Shown here one piece after another: positions 10,501 to 21,673 of a stretch of DNA of 64,000 nt. The position numbers and the translations under genes were made by a program. How positions within the stretch are numbered: the first letter of the stretch is position 1; the number at the start of each line of letters is the position of its first letter. The notes under the pieces were generated by a model, which saw only the letters and a program-made list of their open reading frames with translations, made no database searches and was not told the origin of the DNA. This DNA comes from Umbilicaria muhlenbergii (taxonomy: Eukaryota > Ascomycota > Lecanoromycetes > Umbilicariales > Umbilicariaceae): assembly GCA_000611775.1 (NCBI GenBank), contig KK106986.1, positions 1 through 64,000 on the forward strand, written 5' to 3'.

Positions 10501-11019
10501 CTCATCAAGAAGAATGATGATATTTAAGCATTCATTCATGAAGAACAATGACTGAAAACTTATGAAGAAGTATTTAAAATGCTGAAAGAATCTCCTGAGA
10601 ATTATGAAAATCATGTAAGTTAATTGCAGGAGTGAATCCTGTGAACAGTCAAAGACACATTCACTTAAAAAGATGAAGTCAAGAATGTGAATTATCAAGA
10701 CATACTCAGGGAAACATCACTGAAAGATTTAAAGTTCATCATGAAAGGAGGATATGTTACTCTTGATGAAGTACACATCTCAAGAAAACTACACATGAAA
10801 GTTTAAGAACTTTGAAGTGAATACTTAAAGCTGAACCTGATATGATACCTGAACAAGAAAGTTGACTCAAAGGACTTCAAGTATGTGAGAGAGAATCTGA
10901 GATTCCTCTCATTTAATTTAAAAAACTAGAAGGCCCTTCAGGTCAGAGACTCTCAGAGACACTTGAATTAAAGCCTCTGAAAGAGGTGATTGCTAAAGAA
11001 ATCATTGTCACAGAAGACA

Positions 11020-14000
11020 TGAGCAACTTCTGTGTTTAAATTAAAGTAAAAGGTCACTCAGTCAGACTGTTAATTAACAATGACTGTACAGGGAATTTCT
11101 TGAATTCATGATTCACAAAGATGAACAGGATAGAAATTCAGAAAAAGTGAAATCTTTATTCACTTCAAGAATTTAATGAAATCTTTATGAAACACAACAA
11201 TGATCATGTGAATGAAGAAATCATTCTGACACTTATACAAATAAGTTGACACTGAGAGAAAATCAATTTCAACATTATGAAGCAGTCAGAAAGTGACATA
11301 GTTCTAAGCATATTTTAACTTTGAGCAGTCAATCTCATGATTGATTGAGCTGAGAACAAGATATACTTCATTAAAGATAATATTTTTATGAAGTTATATT
11401 CAGTCCTGCATTCACCTGAAGGAGTGAAAGTCTTCACTATAATAATGAAAGAGACACATGAGGAATTAAAAAATCCTGATGCAAAGATACTGTGAACTAG
11501 AAGAGTTAATGATGACTGAGATCTTATTATTAAGTTATTTATCCCTAAAGAATACAAAGACTTTGAAGAGTTGTTTACAGCAGTAAAGGAACAAGACGTC
11601 TTACTGAAACATTAAGAATAAAATCATGAAATCAAGATCATGAAAGGTTGCAAATCAATGAAGCAACTCATATACTCATTGTCACCTTAAAAGTTAAATG
11701 CATTGTGAGAATATTTAAAAGAGAACTTATGAAAAGGATTCATTCAAGAATCTCAGTCTTCAGCTGAATATCTGATATTGTTTGTCTTAAAATCTGATGA
11801 ATCATTGAGGTTGTGTGTCAACTACAGAGCACTAAACAACATAATGATAAAAAACAGTTACTCACTGCCGCTCATATCAGAACTGCAGGACAGATTTCAG
11901 AGAATATAATGATTCATGAAGTTCAACATCTCAGGGGCATTCAATCAGATATGAATAAAAAAAGATGATGAATGAAAAACAGTGTTTCAAACACACTCAA
12001 GGCTATATGAGTACTTGATAATGCTGTTCAGATTAATCAACATCCCTGCAACCTTTCAGGCTTTTATCAACAATGTTTTATGACAATATTTAAACCAGTT
12101 CATGATCATCTACCTCAATGACATACTGATATACTTGAAAATGAAAGAGTAACATGTTAAACATGTTTGAAAAGTTCTACAAGCATTAAAGGACACTGAC
12201 TTGTGAGTTAAGTCTGAGAAGAGTCTTTTTCATGTCAAGGAAGTTCAATTCCTCAGATTTATCATCACATTGAAAAATCTATGAATGAACTCAGGAAAAA
12301 TTAGTTTCATGATTAAATAATCAGTTTCAATGAGCATTAAGGAAGTACAATTCTTTTTAAACTTTGCAAACTTCTATAGAAAATTTATTGAGAAATATTT
12401 TAAAATCACAGCACCTTTAACAGAGTTGATGAAGAAAGACTGAAAGTTTATTTAATTTACTGAAGCACAGAAATCCTTTAAAGAGCTGAAGAAGCACTTC
12501 ACATCATAATCAATTCTCATGAGTTTCAACCCTGAGAAACTTATTACACTTGAGATGAACACATCAGATGAAGCTATAAGAGTGTGCATTAATCAATCAG
12601 ATGATAAGAGATGTCTGTGATCAGTAATTTACTACTCATGAAAACTGTTAGATGTTGAACAGAGTTATGAGATACATGACAAGAAGCTGTTAACTATTGT
12701 TGATGCATTCAAGCAATGACATGTATATCTCAAAGGATCAAAGCATGAGGTTCAAATGTATTCAGATCATAAGAATTTATTATACTTCATGACAATGAAG
12801 ATCCTGAACTGAAGACAAGTTCATTAATCAGAAGAATTATCACAGTATAATTTCAAGATTCATTATCAAAAAGAATCAGAGAACATTAAAGTGAATACTT
12901 TTAACAAATGAGCTGACTACCTGCAGGAAAAGTCAATCATGAATTAAATCATCCTTCAAAAGAATGAGCAAGAGAGCATAACATACAATAAAGAAGTCAA
13001 CTTTATGATAAAAGTTGAGGATAACATTCTCAAAAGTTGAGTTCAAAAAGTGTTGAAGAATGACAAGTTAACACAACAAGTTCTTTAAAATATCAATGAT
13101 CATAAAAGCTTTGAAAAGTGAGAAGACCTTTTACTTTTTCAAGGCTTAATCTATGTGTCAGTCAGCCTATGAGAGACGCTGATAGAAGAGTGTCATTTCA
13201 ACAAAATAAATGAACATCAAGAAGTTGAAAAGACAGTGAAATGACTCACATGAACATACTACTTCTCATGATTGAGGAAGAAAGTTGAAGAAATTATTTA
13301 AAAATGTGATACCTGCTGAAAGAATAAAGCAGAACATCATAAGTCATATGAATTATTAAAGTCATCATCAACATCATCATAATCATGATTGAGCATCACA
13401 CTAAATTTTGTGATAAAACTGCCAAAATCAAAAGAACCCTTGATGAAAGTATTGTATGATATAATACTGATTATAATGAACTGACTCATGAAGTATGAAT
13501 ACTTCTTGTCATATAAGAAGTCATTATCAGCAGAAGAATTAACATACACATTCTTAAAAATTATAATCATCAATCATGAGCTATCAGAAGAAATAATCTC
13601 AGACAGAGATAAACTCTTCACCTTCAAGTTCTGAAAGTCATTAATGAATCAATTGAAAATTCATCACAAGCTGTTCACTGCATATCATCCTTAAATGAAT
13701 GAACAGACTGAACACCTAAATCAGACATTAAAACAGTACTTACACTGTTATGTTAATTATCAACAAACCAATTGAGTAGAACTCTTATCAGTAGCTCAGT
13801 TAACTTATAATACAGCAGCAACAGAATCAACAGGAGTGTCATCATTTTATATTAATTATAAGTTCAACTCATCAATGAATGAAGTGAGAAGGCTGATAAT
13901 AATAACATAAAGAGCAAAAGTACAAGTGAATCACCTAAAGAACCTTCATCAGGAACTTTAATAAAACATAAAATTTACCTCAAAAAAGTCAATGATATAT

Positions 14001-14480
14001 CATAATAAAAAAAGAGATAAAAGATCTACTTTTAAAAAAAAGGATAAAGTATACCTCCTACATCACAACATCAAGATGAAGTGATTAAACAACAAGTTGA
14101 ATCACAAGAAGCTGAGATCATTTCACATTTTAAAGAAGAAAGAAAGTGTCAACTATGAATTTAAACTTTCATCAGTCATGTGAATACACTCAGTATTTCA
14201 TGTATCTTTACTTGAATCAGCAGACTCAGAAACATCATTACAAGATAATTCACCTGAGATCAACTCTGAGAGTCAAGATGTTGAGTTTAAAGTAGAGGAG
14301 ATCCTAAATCAACAAGAGATAAATGATGAGCCTCATTATCTGATCAAATGAAAAGGTTATGACACGGCAGAGAACACATGAGAATCAGAGGAGAATCTTA
14401 TTCATTATTCAATGAAGTTATGTCAATTTCATCAGAGGAACCTACTGTCAGTCAGTCATCAAGAATGATGAAGAATTCAA
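11020..14480 (+). pseudogene. Pol remnant: protease, reverse transcriptase, RNase H, integrase, chromodomain
   Basis: All recognisable blocks lie in one frame. They are: a protease-like LLINNDCTGNFLNS near 11070-11105 (family motif L-DSGAT); reverse transcriptase from about 11800 (LRLCVNYRALNNI, then the decayed YLNDILIY for YxDD near 12110-12135); RNase H near 12640-12790; integrase near 13680-13860 (EHLNQTLKQYLHCYVNY); and a chromodomain near 14280-14420 (PHYLIKWKGY after restoring one TGA to Trp in reading). Many TGA stops sit at Trp positions. Not functional. Confidence 0.85.
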
Positions 14481-14962
14481 AGAAGTTAAAAAGAGAATTA
14501 ATAATCTGACCTTAAGTTAATTCCTCCTGCTTCAGTTCTTTGATGTTTTAAAGCTCAGTATGAATCAGATTTATCTGTTACTTCTTGAGGAGAGTAATTT
14601 GTTTATGAAGCCTCTCTTTCTTCATTTTCAACTCTCACTTTTTAGCAGAAATGTCTGCTTTTTTCTTTCATAAATGAAGGAGTTCCTTTCTGACATGATT
14701 CAACTCAGCTGAAGAAATCACAAGATCACAAGCAATACCTGACTGAACACAAGAACTGCAACAGTCAGATTTTAAAAACATAAAACACTCACAGTCATCA
14801 GAGACACAGTGATGACAAGATCACATGACAAGATTTCTGAAATTAATGATATGATCAGTCAAGTGAAAGTGATGAATTAAAGATTAAGCAATCTTTCTGT
14901 CATCAGAGTAAAGCATGAGGAGCTTTGATTTCTGAGGATGAAAACCTTGTGAGGGGAGTTAA

Positions 14963-15368
14963 TGTTATGACTTAATCAAGACAGTATTTGAAAGTATGCA
15001 CTTGTGATGAACAGCTGATATTGATTGAAGTGATTAAGGTGAGTGAAAGCTCAAACACCTCAATCACCTTGATCAGGGTGATCAAGCTGTTCAGAGTGAT
15101 TGAGGATTTAATCATTATGATCACCTCAATCACATGAATCTTCTAAAGTCTATATACTCACAGGTAGATTCATAATTAGAAGCTCATGCTCAACTCATGT
15201 ATCAAATGTAATCTCTTAAATCTATGACTACTAATTCCCTCACTTGGTTTTAACCTTAAGATCATTGTTGATCATATAGTTCATTGAACCTTGTCTAGTT
15301 CATTGAATCATACTTATAATTCATTGAATAATAATATTACCTCAGTCACTATGACATCACCTGTTACA
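14963..15368 (+). repeat. 3' LTR of the Ty3/gypsy element
   Basis: 406 bp, starting TGTTATGACTTAATC and ending GTTACA, followed by the target duplication CTAAC. It is less AT-shifted than the 5' LTR. Confidence 0.92.
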
Positions 15369-15373
15369 CTAAC

Positions 15374-15395
15374 ATGCGCTTAAAGATAAGCATTG

Positions 15396-15428
<33 letters not shown>

Positions 15429-16274
15429 AATGATGATTTTTTTTTTAATTTTCATCAAGTTTTTTACACATGAACTTGTTTAACCTTAACTTGCCTGCTC
15501 ATTTAATGTTAAAACTTCTTATCAGAGCTGCTGTAACTTTTGTTACTTTAAAAGTTTATCTCATTATTGTTTTGTCTGCATGATTTTATTATTAATGTTG
15601 TATATTATTTCACCTGAGGATCCTCTGCTTATAAAGTTTACTTCACTGATGACAGAGGAAATAAATGATGTTTTATTATTATTTTATTTATTCTTTATCA
15701 TCATGTCTTATTCTGCTTTAAAAGTTTAATATAATTGATTTTGAATCTGTATCTTATTTTAAGTCGTTACTCTTTGAAAGGCAAAATTATTAAAACTGTT
15801 AAATTATAATATCCCTTACTAGAAAAGAAAGTATAGTCAAGGTATATGACAGTATAAGATATAAATATATAAGAGTTATATAGTTCTAACTACATAGAAC
15901 TAATAACTAAGGAGTGAAAAGAAAGTGATACAGAGTTTTATTATGTGTGCTGTCAAGTCACTTAGAAAGCGCTAAGCCTGATATGTTACTATATCATGAC
16001 AACAGCTTAAACTTACCTCAAATAGCCTCACGTGATTGAGGATTCATGACAAGCTGTTACATTAAACATGTATATTAACAGCTTTAAAGCCTCAAGGTTC
16101 TGCTTTCTTTCTTATGTTTATTTATTCAATATTGAACTGATATTTAGTTGCAATGATATATTTATTTGGCCTCTAAATACTCATTCTACTCAATAGTTAG
16201 CACTCATCTAAGCCTCATGCTGTTGGTTGATAACATCTACTATTGTGGAAAACTGATGAGAAGCTTCTGTAGTA
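15374..16274. other. Transition from AT-rich block to gene-rich DNA
   Basis: The strip begins with a (GAT)n microsatellite at about 15396-15426. It stays AT-rich to about 15.8 kb and becomes mixed before the first cluster gene at 16275. No gene is visible. The base composition shift is abrupt, within a few hundred bases. Confidence 0.6.
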
Positions 16275-17675
16275 TTACTCTTGCCGCAGCATATTAACAA
16301 TCTCTAATGATAAAGCACGAAGACGCTTGCGAAGATCCGCCTCGAGTTGATTCAACATTACGGCAGAGAAAGGTGAAGTGCTTTCTCCGTCAGAAAGTGT
16401 ATCTTGACCGTCAGCGGCATTGTTTGGTGTGCCCACCGTCCCATTGCGCATTCCTTGGCCTTTGAGTCGCTGCGACAGCAGGTTGACCAACCGCTGCACG
16501 CGATGGAGTTCACTGAGGACCAGCTGGGCGGCCATACGGCCTTGATCCTCGCCATCAATGCAATAGCTGCCCACGACTGTTGGAACGTGTAACACCTGCT
16601 CAGAATGGCATAAAGAATGTCGCCGGTGGTCAGGGTGAGACTTGCTCGGACTCTGGCTATCATCCATCACTGGCGTCTCACGTGCAGCTGCTGCATACCA
16701 GCCCAAGACTTTGAAGATGATGAGTGACATGATGGCGAGCAAATACCCGTCTTGCGAGCACGGACATTGCAGCATATTGCTGATCGCTTCAATGGTCTGC
16801 TCATTCTCCACAACAACAGATTGAATTGTGGGGAGCTGGCATGTGGCATTCTCATAGCCCTGCCTCCTCGAACGAGTGCAGGCTGTCGCAGCGTTTGGGA
16901 AGAGCTGCTTTAGGAGGCTGAGTGCATGTATTAGGCAGCAACACGGCGACTCCGGGCTGAAGCCCGGGAAACTCTGCGCATCGCTGGTGGTGGAAGCTCG
17001 ACTGTTCGGAGGGGAGAGTGGCTTGGATAGGGTTGGAAGTTCGGAGACTGCTTCGTCGATGACCGAAAACGCATCCTCAGGTATGAGAAAACTTGCGGCA
17101 CAGTTAGAATCCAGCAAGCCGTTGTTGACGCCTCTGGAATCGATGTGGGGCTGAGCCAGGTTTTCGGGATCGAACGTTTCTGGCACAGAAAAGGAAATCG
17201 GCAAGGCAACAAAGTCGTCAAAATCAATGCTTGAGGTTGAGAGCGTCGATGACCAAGCAGGATCCGCAGGTGAGAGAAGATCCAGCAAGATGTCTGAATA
17301 GCCAGACGTATGTTGCCTGGGAGAAGGCTGGATGACGTTGGGTGATGTCAAAACACCCGTCTCAGAGGAGGTGGACGAGCTTGACCCAGGCGTTGCCAGG
17401 GTCACGTTTGTTGTATCGCTTGGTCGAGTGTCGTGCTTACGGCCAGCGCGTTTGGTCACAAAGTACTCGCACGCCTGGCCACGTTTTCCGCAACGGGCGC
17501 ATGTCGGTTTCTCCTTATTACACTTGACCTTGGAAGCCGCACAGGCATGGCAGCTGTCTCGCAGCTTGGGAGCCGCCGGCACCGTCGACCGGCGTGCTGG
17601 TGCTGGGCGTGTGAGTACTTCGGGAGAATGTACCGCTGCCATGGTCGATTGATGGGATGCAAAGACTGCGGACAA
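16275..17675 (-). CDS. AflR-type Zn(II)2Cys6 transcription factor, pathway-specific regulator
   Basis: 466 residues, no intron. The zinc cluster is complete: C42-x2-C45-x6-C52-x6-C59-x2-C62-x6-C69, followed by a basic stretch (KRAGRK). A Ser/Thr/Pro-rich middle separates it from a C-terminal AflR-type domain (about 245-460). That domain begins PCCCLIHALSLLKQLFP and contains the typical TIEAISNMLQCPCSQDGYLLAI segment. AflR and its relatives (e.g. MdpE) bind TCG-N5-CGA and activate polyketide clusters. The divergent AflS-like gene next door is the classic partner. An internal Met at residue 12 is a possible alternative start. It lies at the edge of the AT-rich block, so its expression may respond to heterochromatin (inference). 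Confidence 0.93.
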   Translation of the reverse strand: MSAVFASHQSTMAAVHSPEVLTRPAPARRSTVPAAPKLRDSCHACAASKVKCNKEKPTCARCGKRGQACEYFVTKRAGRKHDTRPSDTTNVTLATPGSSSSTSSETGVLTSPNVIQPSPRQHTSGYSDILLDLLSPADPAWSSTLSTSSIDFDDFVALPISFSVPETFDPENLAQPHIDSRGVNNGLLDSNCAASFLIPEDAFSVIDEAVSELPTLSKPLSPPNSRASTTSDAQSFPGFSPESPCCCLIHALSLLKQLFPNAATACTRSRRQGYENATCQLPTIQSVVVENEQTIEAISNMLQCPCSQDGYLLAIMSLIIFKVLGWYAAAARETPVMDDSQSPSKSHPDHRRHSLCHSEQVLHVPTVVGSYCIDGEDQGRMAAQLVLSELHRVQRLVNLLSQRLKGQGMRNGTVGTPNNAADGQDTLSDGESTSPFSAVMLNQLEADLRKRLRALSLEIVNMLRQE

Positions 17676-18031
17676 ACTGCGGAGAGACTACGGATTGACT
17701 ACGATGGACCGCCGGATATCTGTAAAGAAAGTGGTCCGTCAACGAGTATCAGCACAAAATATGGAGAAGGATCACGTGGGTCCGGTCTGACCGATAAGTT
17801 CAGTTGCAGTCAACAGACGCTAGCGTGGCTGCAACCCGCACCTGTGAGAGTTGCAGGCCTGCTAGCTTATGTGGAGAACGATCCTGCGAGAAGCGCTTAC
17901 GCGGCTCGGGGGTGTCACTGATACATGTATGTAGGGGTCTTCAGGGTCCTTCCCCTACTAGAGTAAACATTTCCCGCTGAATTAGCGGGCATGCCTCTCC
18001 AAAGAACTTACCGTGATACAGTACAAGTTAT

Positions 18032-18077
18032 TAGGATCGGGTTCTTCTCAACGCTAGGATCGGGTTCTTCTCAACGC
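18032..18077. repeat. 23-bp tandem duplication
   Basis: TAGGATCGGGTTCTTCTCAA-CGC occurs twice in direct succession (18032 and 18055). Confidence 0.85.
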
Positions 18078-18240
18078 CTGTGGGTGCGGCCCGCTGACAA
18101 ACGGATCTCCCGGAAGGCCGGCCTCGAGGCGAGCCTGACGGACGAAGCCACTTCCCGGAGAGCCGGCGAATACGAGAGCGTGCGAGTAAGCGCGCGCTGA
18201 TCAGTGACAAGGAAGACACATGTGCCCCAGGCAAAACCAA

Positions 18241-18273
18241 TGCACAGCCTTGCACAGCCTTGCACAGCCTTGC
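18241..18273. repeat. 10-bp tandem repeat TGCACAGCCT
   Basis: Three perfect units and the first bases of a fourth, in the regulator intergenic region. Confidence 0.85.
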
Positions 18274-19373
18274 GAATCCTTCATATTTCTCACTGCACCC
18301 TCGGTGGTTTAGTTTACCGTCTCCGAGCGGCCGACAGCCAAGCCGGGCTAAGGCCCCTGGACAGAAATGAGGCGGCACCCTACCAAAACTAGTCGACTCT
18401 ACCCGCTGGCTTTCTTGAGCTAACACCGCACCTAGTGTGTATGTAAACTAGGTATGCTCAACGTATGTCGAAGCTATCTGTTATTCGTATCGACTAACTG
18501 TGACGAGAAAATGATGCGGTTGAGCTGAAGATTGTATGGAAGATGGCAACGGCCCTGTTGGTGGCATGTCGGTGCCGCTGTGGGGCCGCATTGTCCAGGG
18601 GTGTTCCTAAGGTTCGGCTGCAACAAGGGCATGCGGAGGACACCGCTTCACCGCCGAGATCGCCCACACCGCTAGCGCGCCTTGGAGACGTTGAGTACAA
18701 TGCAAGCGTGTCCGCGATCTCGAGAGCAGCAGCTCAGAAAGCATTGATCGATCGTGCAGAGCAAACAAAACTCCAAGGCACGTCAGAGAATTGATTCGAG
18801 CCATGACTCCTGTCTTCAGCCTCCAAGCACGCCGGTTGGTTGTCGTGGTGGCCTTGGCCGCCTCCTTGACCGTCTTTCCACCTCTTGGCTCACGTTGGAT
18901 GACCTTGCGTGCCTTAGCTTTACGTACATATACGTAGCCTAGGAAGGCACGTAGGGTGTGAGCGGGATTATAGATCAGCAAAGCATGATCCTTCTTTCAT
19001 TCTTATCGGCGGCCGACAAGTTGGCTGTGAGCGGGACTATGGATCACAAAGCAGGATCCTGTTGGGCGCCCAGTTGGGTTTGACTCGAGTTGAATGTTAT
19101 CTGTTGCACTAAGAAGTTTCCTCGCACTGGCCGCGATTGCCTTTTGCCTGGGTAGCTCAGTTGTGCAAGGTGACGTTCAACTGGCTGTGTGTGGTTCCAT
19201 CGGCTCCTCCTTTGTTTTCTGATCCTTCTTTCATTCTTATCGACACTTTGTCAGCCGCAGCAAGCAGCTTGCACAGTTAGTCAGCCATGCTATTCCTGAA
19301 ACAGCAAAACCATCTCATGTGGTTTTAGAAGTAGACGACACCTGAAAGGTGCGATGTTGCTTGCGTAGAGACG

Positions 19374-19380
19374 TATAAAA
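19374..19380 (+). promoter_or_regulatory. TATA-like box of the AflS-like gene
   Basis: TATAAAA about 190 bp before the AflS-like ATG. Assigned by sequence and position only. Confidence 0.4.
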
Positions 19381-19565
19381 CCAGTGGCTTGCATGCTCTC
19401 CTCCCTAGGTTGACGGACTCGCAGGGTGAGGCACAAAGTCATCAATATCCGTCTACCGCCACCAAGGAGAAGGGACGACCGGGACGAGCTTGGGGTGTGT
19501 ATTGCTCTCTAGCTGTGCTCGAGCTTCGCTTTGGCTTCGCTCGCGGTTGAGGTGTCACTGCTGCC

Positions 19566-21137
19566 ATGACTAGCTTGGCCCAGCTCGAGGCTTATACCAG
19601 CGAACTCGCCGCCGCTGTCAAAAGCCTCGCAAACTATTGCCGGAATGTTGAGGCCCCAGTTGACTTCCCGGCCGGGAAAACACCGCAGCCGCTTGTTCCG
19701 CCCGAAGCTCCCAGCGAGGCCCATCGGGCACGACGGTCTATTATGGCCAACGTAGCCAAGCTTCAGACATTGCTTGGTGAGCCGGCAGACTTCCTCCAGC
19801 AGCTTGCCGGGCAGGTGCGCTTCTCTTTCCCGAGTACGCTCCTTGATAACGATGCCGAGCTGACTCGGATCATTGCAGAACCAGCTCCTCGCGTGTCTGC
19901 AATGGCTGGGCGAGTTCCAGGTGCTGGCTTGTATACCCCTCAGTGGCAGCGTTCCTTTCAAGGATGTTGCCGAGCTTGCAGGCGTTCCAGAGACGCAGCT
20001 CTGTCGTGTGGTGCGTATGACGGCCACCGCCGGCTTTCTCCACGAATCGCAGCCGGGTCACGTTGCGCACAGCGCGCTGTCAGCGCCGTTTGTCACAAAG
20101 CCTTCCTTACTTGACGCAGCTATGTTCCTCTCTGAAACTGCGGCCCCTACAGCATTGAAACTGGCGGTAGCTACTCAGCGCTTTGGACCCTCACAGCGGC
20201 CTAGTGAGAGCGCTTACAATGTAGCCTTCAATACGTCGGCCACTTTCGCCAGCGCGTGTGAGCAACGGCCAAAGCTACAGCGTCAATGGCCTGCCTATCT
20301 TCGTTATGGAATGGGCGACGCGGACGTTAGCATTACGGATATTCTCACACGCCTTGACTGGCTCAGTCTTGGTAATGCGTCCGTAGTCGAGGTGAGTCTA
20401 CTTACTTTGGATGCCGTGTCTATTCGTATGTGAAGTCCCTGACTGATGTTTTGTTCTCGCACTTATAGGTAGGTGCGCGATCAACTGCAATAGCGATGGC
20501 CCTTGCGAGACTTTATCCGGCACTCCACATCATCGTCCAGATGAGCGAACCTGGATCGAGCGGCCATGTACCACGACAATCGATAACTAGTAAGTGGCCT
20601 CTTGCTACCCCTACTTCCTTGAGCAGGGCTTCGACACCGGGCTCAAAGCCAGGCGAAAAGCGACAACAGCTCAGCTCTCGCATTACAGTTCAACAACGAG
20701 CCCCTGGCACGCTGCAAAGCGTTTATGATGCAGCTGTCTACATTCTCCGTCTGCCTTCACCCTCACCCGGAATGCCTTCCCACTCACTACCTGCACGAAT
20801 TATCGCCGACCTGAGGGCGCATATTGACGTGCTTCGCGCGAGTAAGTGTTCTACACTTGTCCTCACTGCGCGCCTGCTTCCAGAACCTGGCACGGTGGAC
20901 CCAAATGTTGAGGTCACAGCGCGCCTGCGTGACCTCTATCTGCTTCAACTGGCCAATGAGCGGGAAATTGAGATGTTGGAGTTGATGGATATGCTAAACA
21001 GCGTGAGAGATAGCATGGGACGGCTGATGTTAGTAAACAAGCTTCACTCGCGCAATAATGCTACAGTTGCCTTCGAGGTTCGATATCAGGCATATGCTGA
21101 TCGCGATGAACTTCCACCGGCTTCAGCAAATGTCTAA
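19566..21137 (+). CDS. AflS/AflJ-type regulatory protein (O-methyltransferase-like co-activator)
   Basis: Exons 19566-19814, 19879-20391 and 20469-21137 give 476 residues in frame; both introns have GT...AG ends. The N-terminus (EAYTSELAAAVKSLANYC) and the winged-helix-like segment (VPFKDVAELAGVPETQLCRV) match the AflJ/AflS family. The family is related to O-methyltransferases but acts as a co-activator bound to AflR (known for aflatoxin and for the MdpA/MdpE pair). The methyltransferase region seems degenerate: VGARSTAIAMALARLYP stands where a SAM-binding GGGxG would be. A Ser/Pro-rich insertion at about 290-315 could contain an extra very short intron (near 20590). Head-to-head with the AflR-like gene, as expected for this pair. 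Confidence 0.88.
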
Positions 21138-21673
21138 CATGCGCAAGTGATGTGTGTACGTTCAACTTCCATCTCCACCTTTGCAGAGACGCGACAGCGC
21201 GGGCGAAGGCAGAAGCCGCGACTGCTGTGGCAGAGCAAGTGAGCCGTGACAATTTCAGAGATTTGGCATGAAGCGTGACTTCATCCGCTGGCAGGGGGTA
21301 AAGCGCAAGAAGGCACCGCAAAAGAATTCATCAACAGGCTATGAAAGTGTGCGCTCACTGCCTCAGTCATGAACTCATAATCAGTGGCGTGGTAGACGTC
21401 AGGATCATTAAAAGCAGAGTTGTATCACCACGTGCTTGACACAAGAGGTGCAAGCTTGAATTATAGCAGAAGTATTTATTCAATCCCGTCATATCTACTA
21501 TATGATCAGAAGAGAGAAAACACTTGTTTACCTTCAATCAGAGACTAGAAGATTAAGCTTTTCAACAAATGATAATCTTATTCACAGCTTGTGTACTAAT
21601 AGCTTATCAACCTGTCCTAGTGGTAGTTGCCACTGTCGTGTCTTCCGTGATCAAGGCATAGAACTGGTCAATC
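21138..21673. other. Convergent 3' intergenic region
   Basis: Lies between the ends of the AflS-like and acyl-CoA ligase genes. Nothing recognisable. Confidence 0.5.

Larger units (their letters stand above)
8857..15368 (+). mobile_element. Ty3/gypsy chromovirus, complete but inactivated
   Basis: The element is bounded by two 406-bp LTRs (8857-9262 and 14963-15368), each starting TG and ending CA. It is flanked by a perfect 5-bp target duplication CTAAC (8852-8856 and 15369-15373). A purine-rich tract (GAGGGGAGTTAA) lies directly before the 3' LTR. Gag, protease, reverse transcriptase/RNase H, integrase and a C-terminal chromodomain are recognisable in that order, which defines the Ty3/gypsy chromovirus group. 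Every ORF is broken by stops, chiefly TGA where Trp is expected. Gag is readable in one frame and protease through chromodomain in the -1 frame relative to it, suggesting an ancestral -1 gag-pol shift. The primer-binding site after the 5' LTR is not recognisable. Confidence 0.92.
17676..19565. promoter_or_regulatory. Divergent promoter region of the two regulator genes
   Basis: 1.9 kb between the AflR-like and AflS-like genes, with no convincing gene; the overlapping small ORFs are opposite-frame noise. It contains a 23-bp direct repeat (18032-18077), a 10-bp TGCACAGCCT repeat (18241-18273) and a loose repeat of GTGAGCGGGA-xTAT-GATCA (18957-18980 and 19027-19045). I find no perfect TCG-N5-CGA here. 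Confidence 0.5.

Noticed and set aside
9500-14480. TGA codons read as Trp (altered genetic code)
   Set aside because: The intact cluster genes use TGG for Trp and TGA as stop, and the RecQ-like ORF uses TGG. TGA at Trp positions is better explained by C-to-T hypermutation.
18031-18426. 131-codon ORF in the regulator promoter region
   Set aside because: Arg/Ser-rich composition, spans tandem repeats, no family resemblance.
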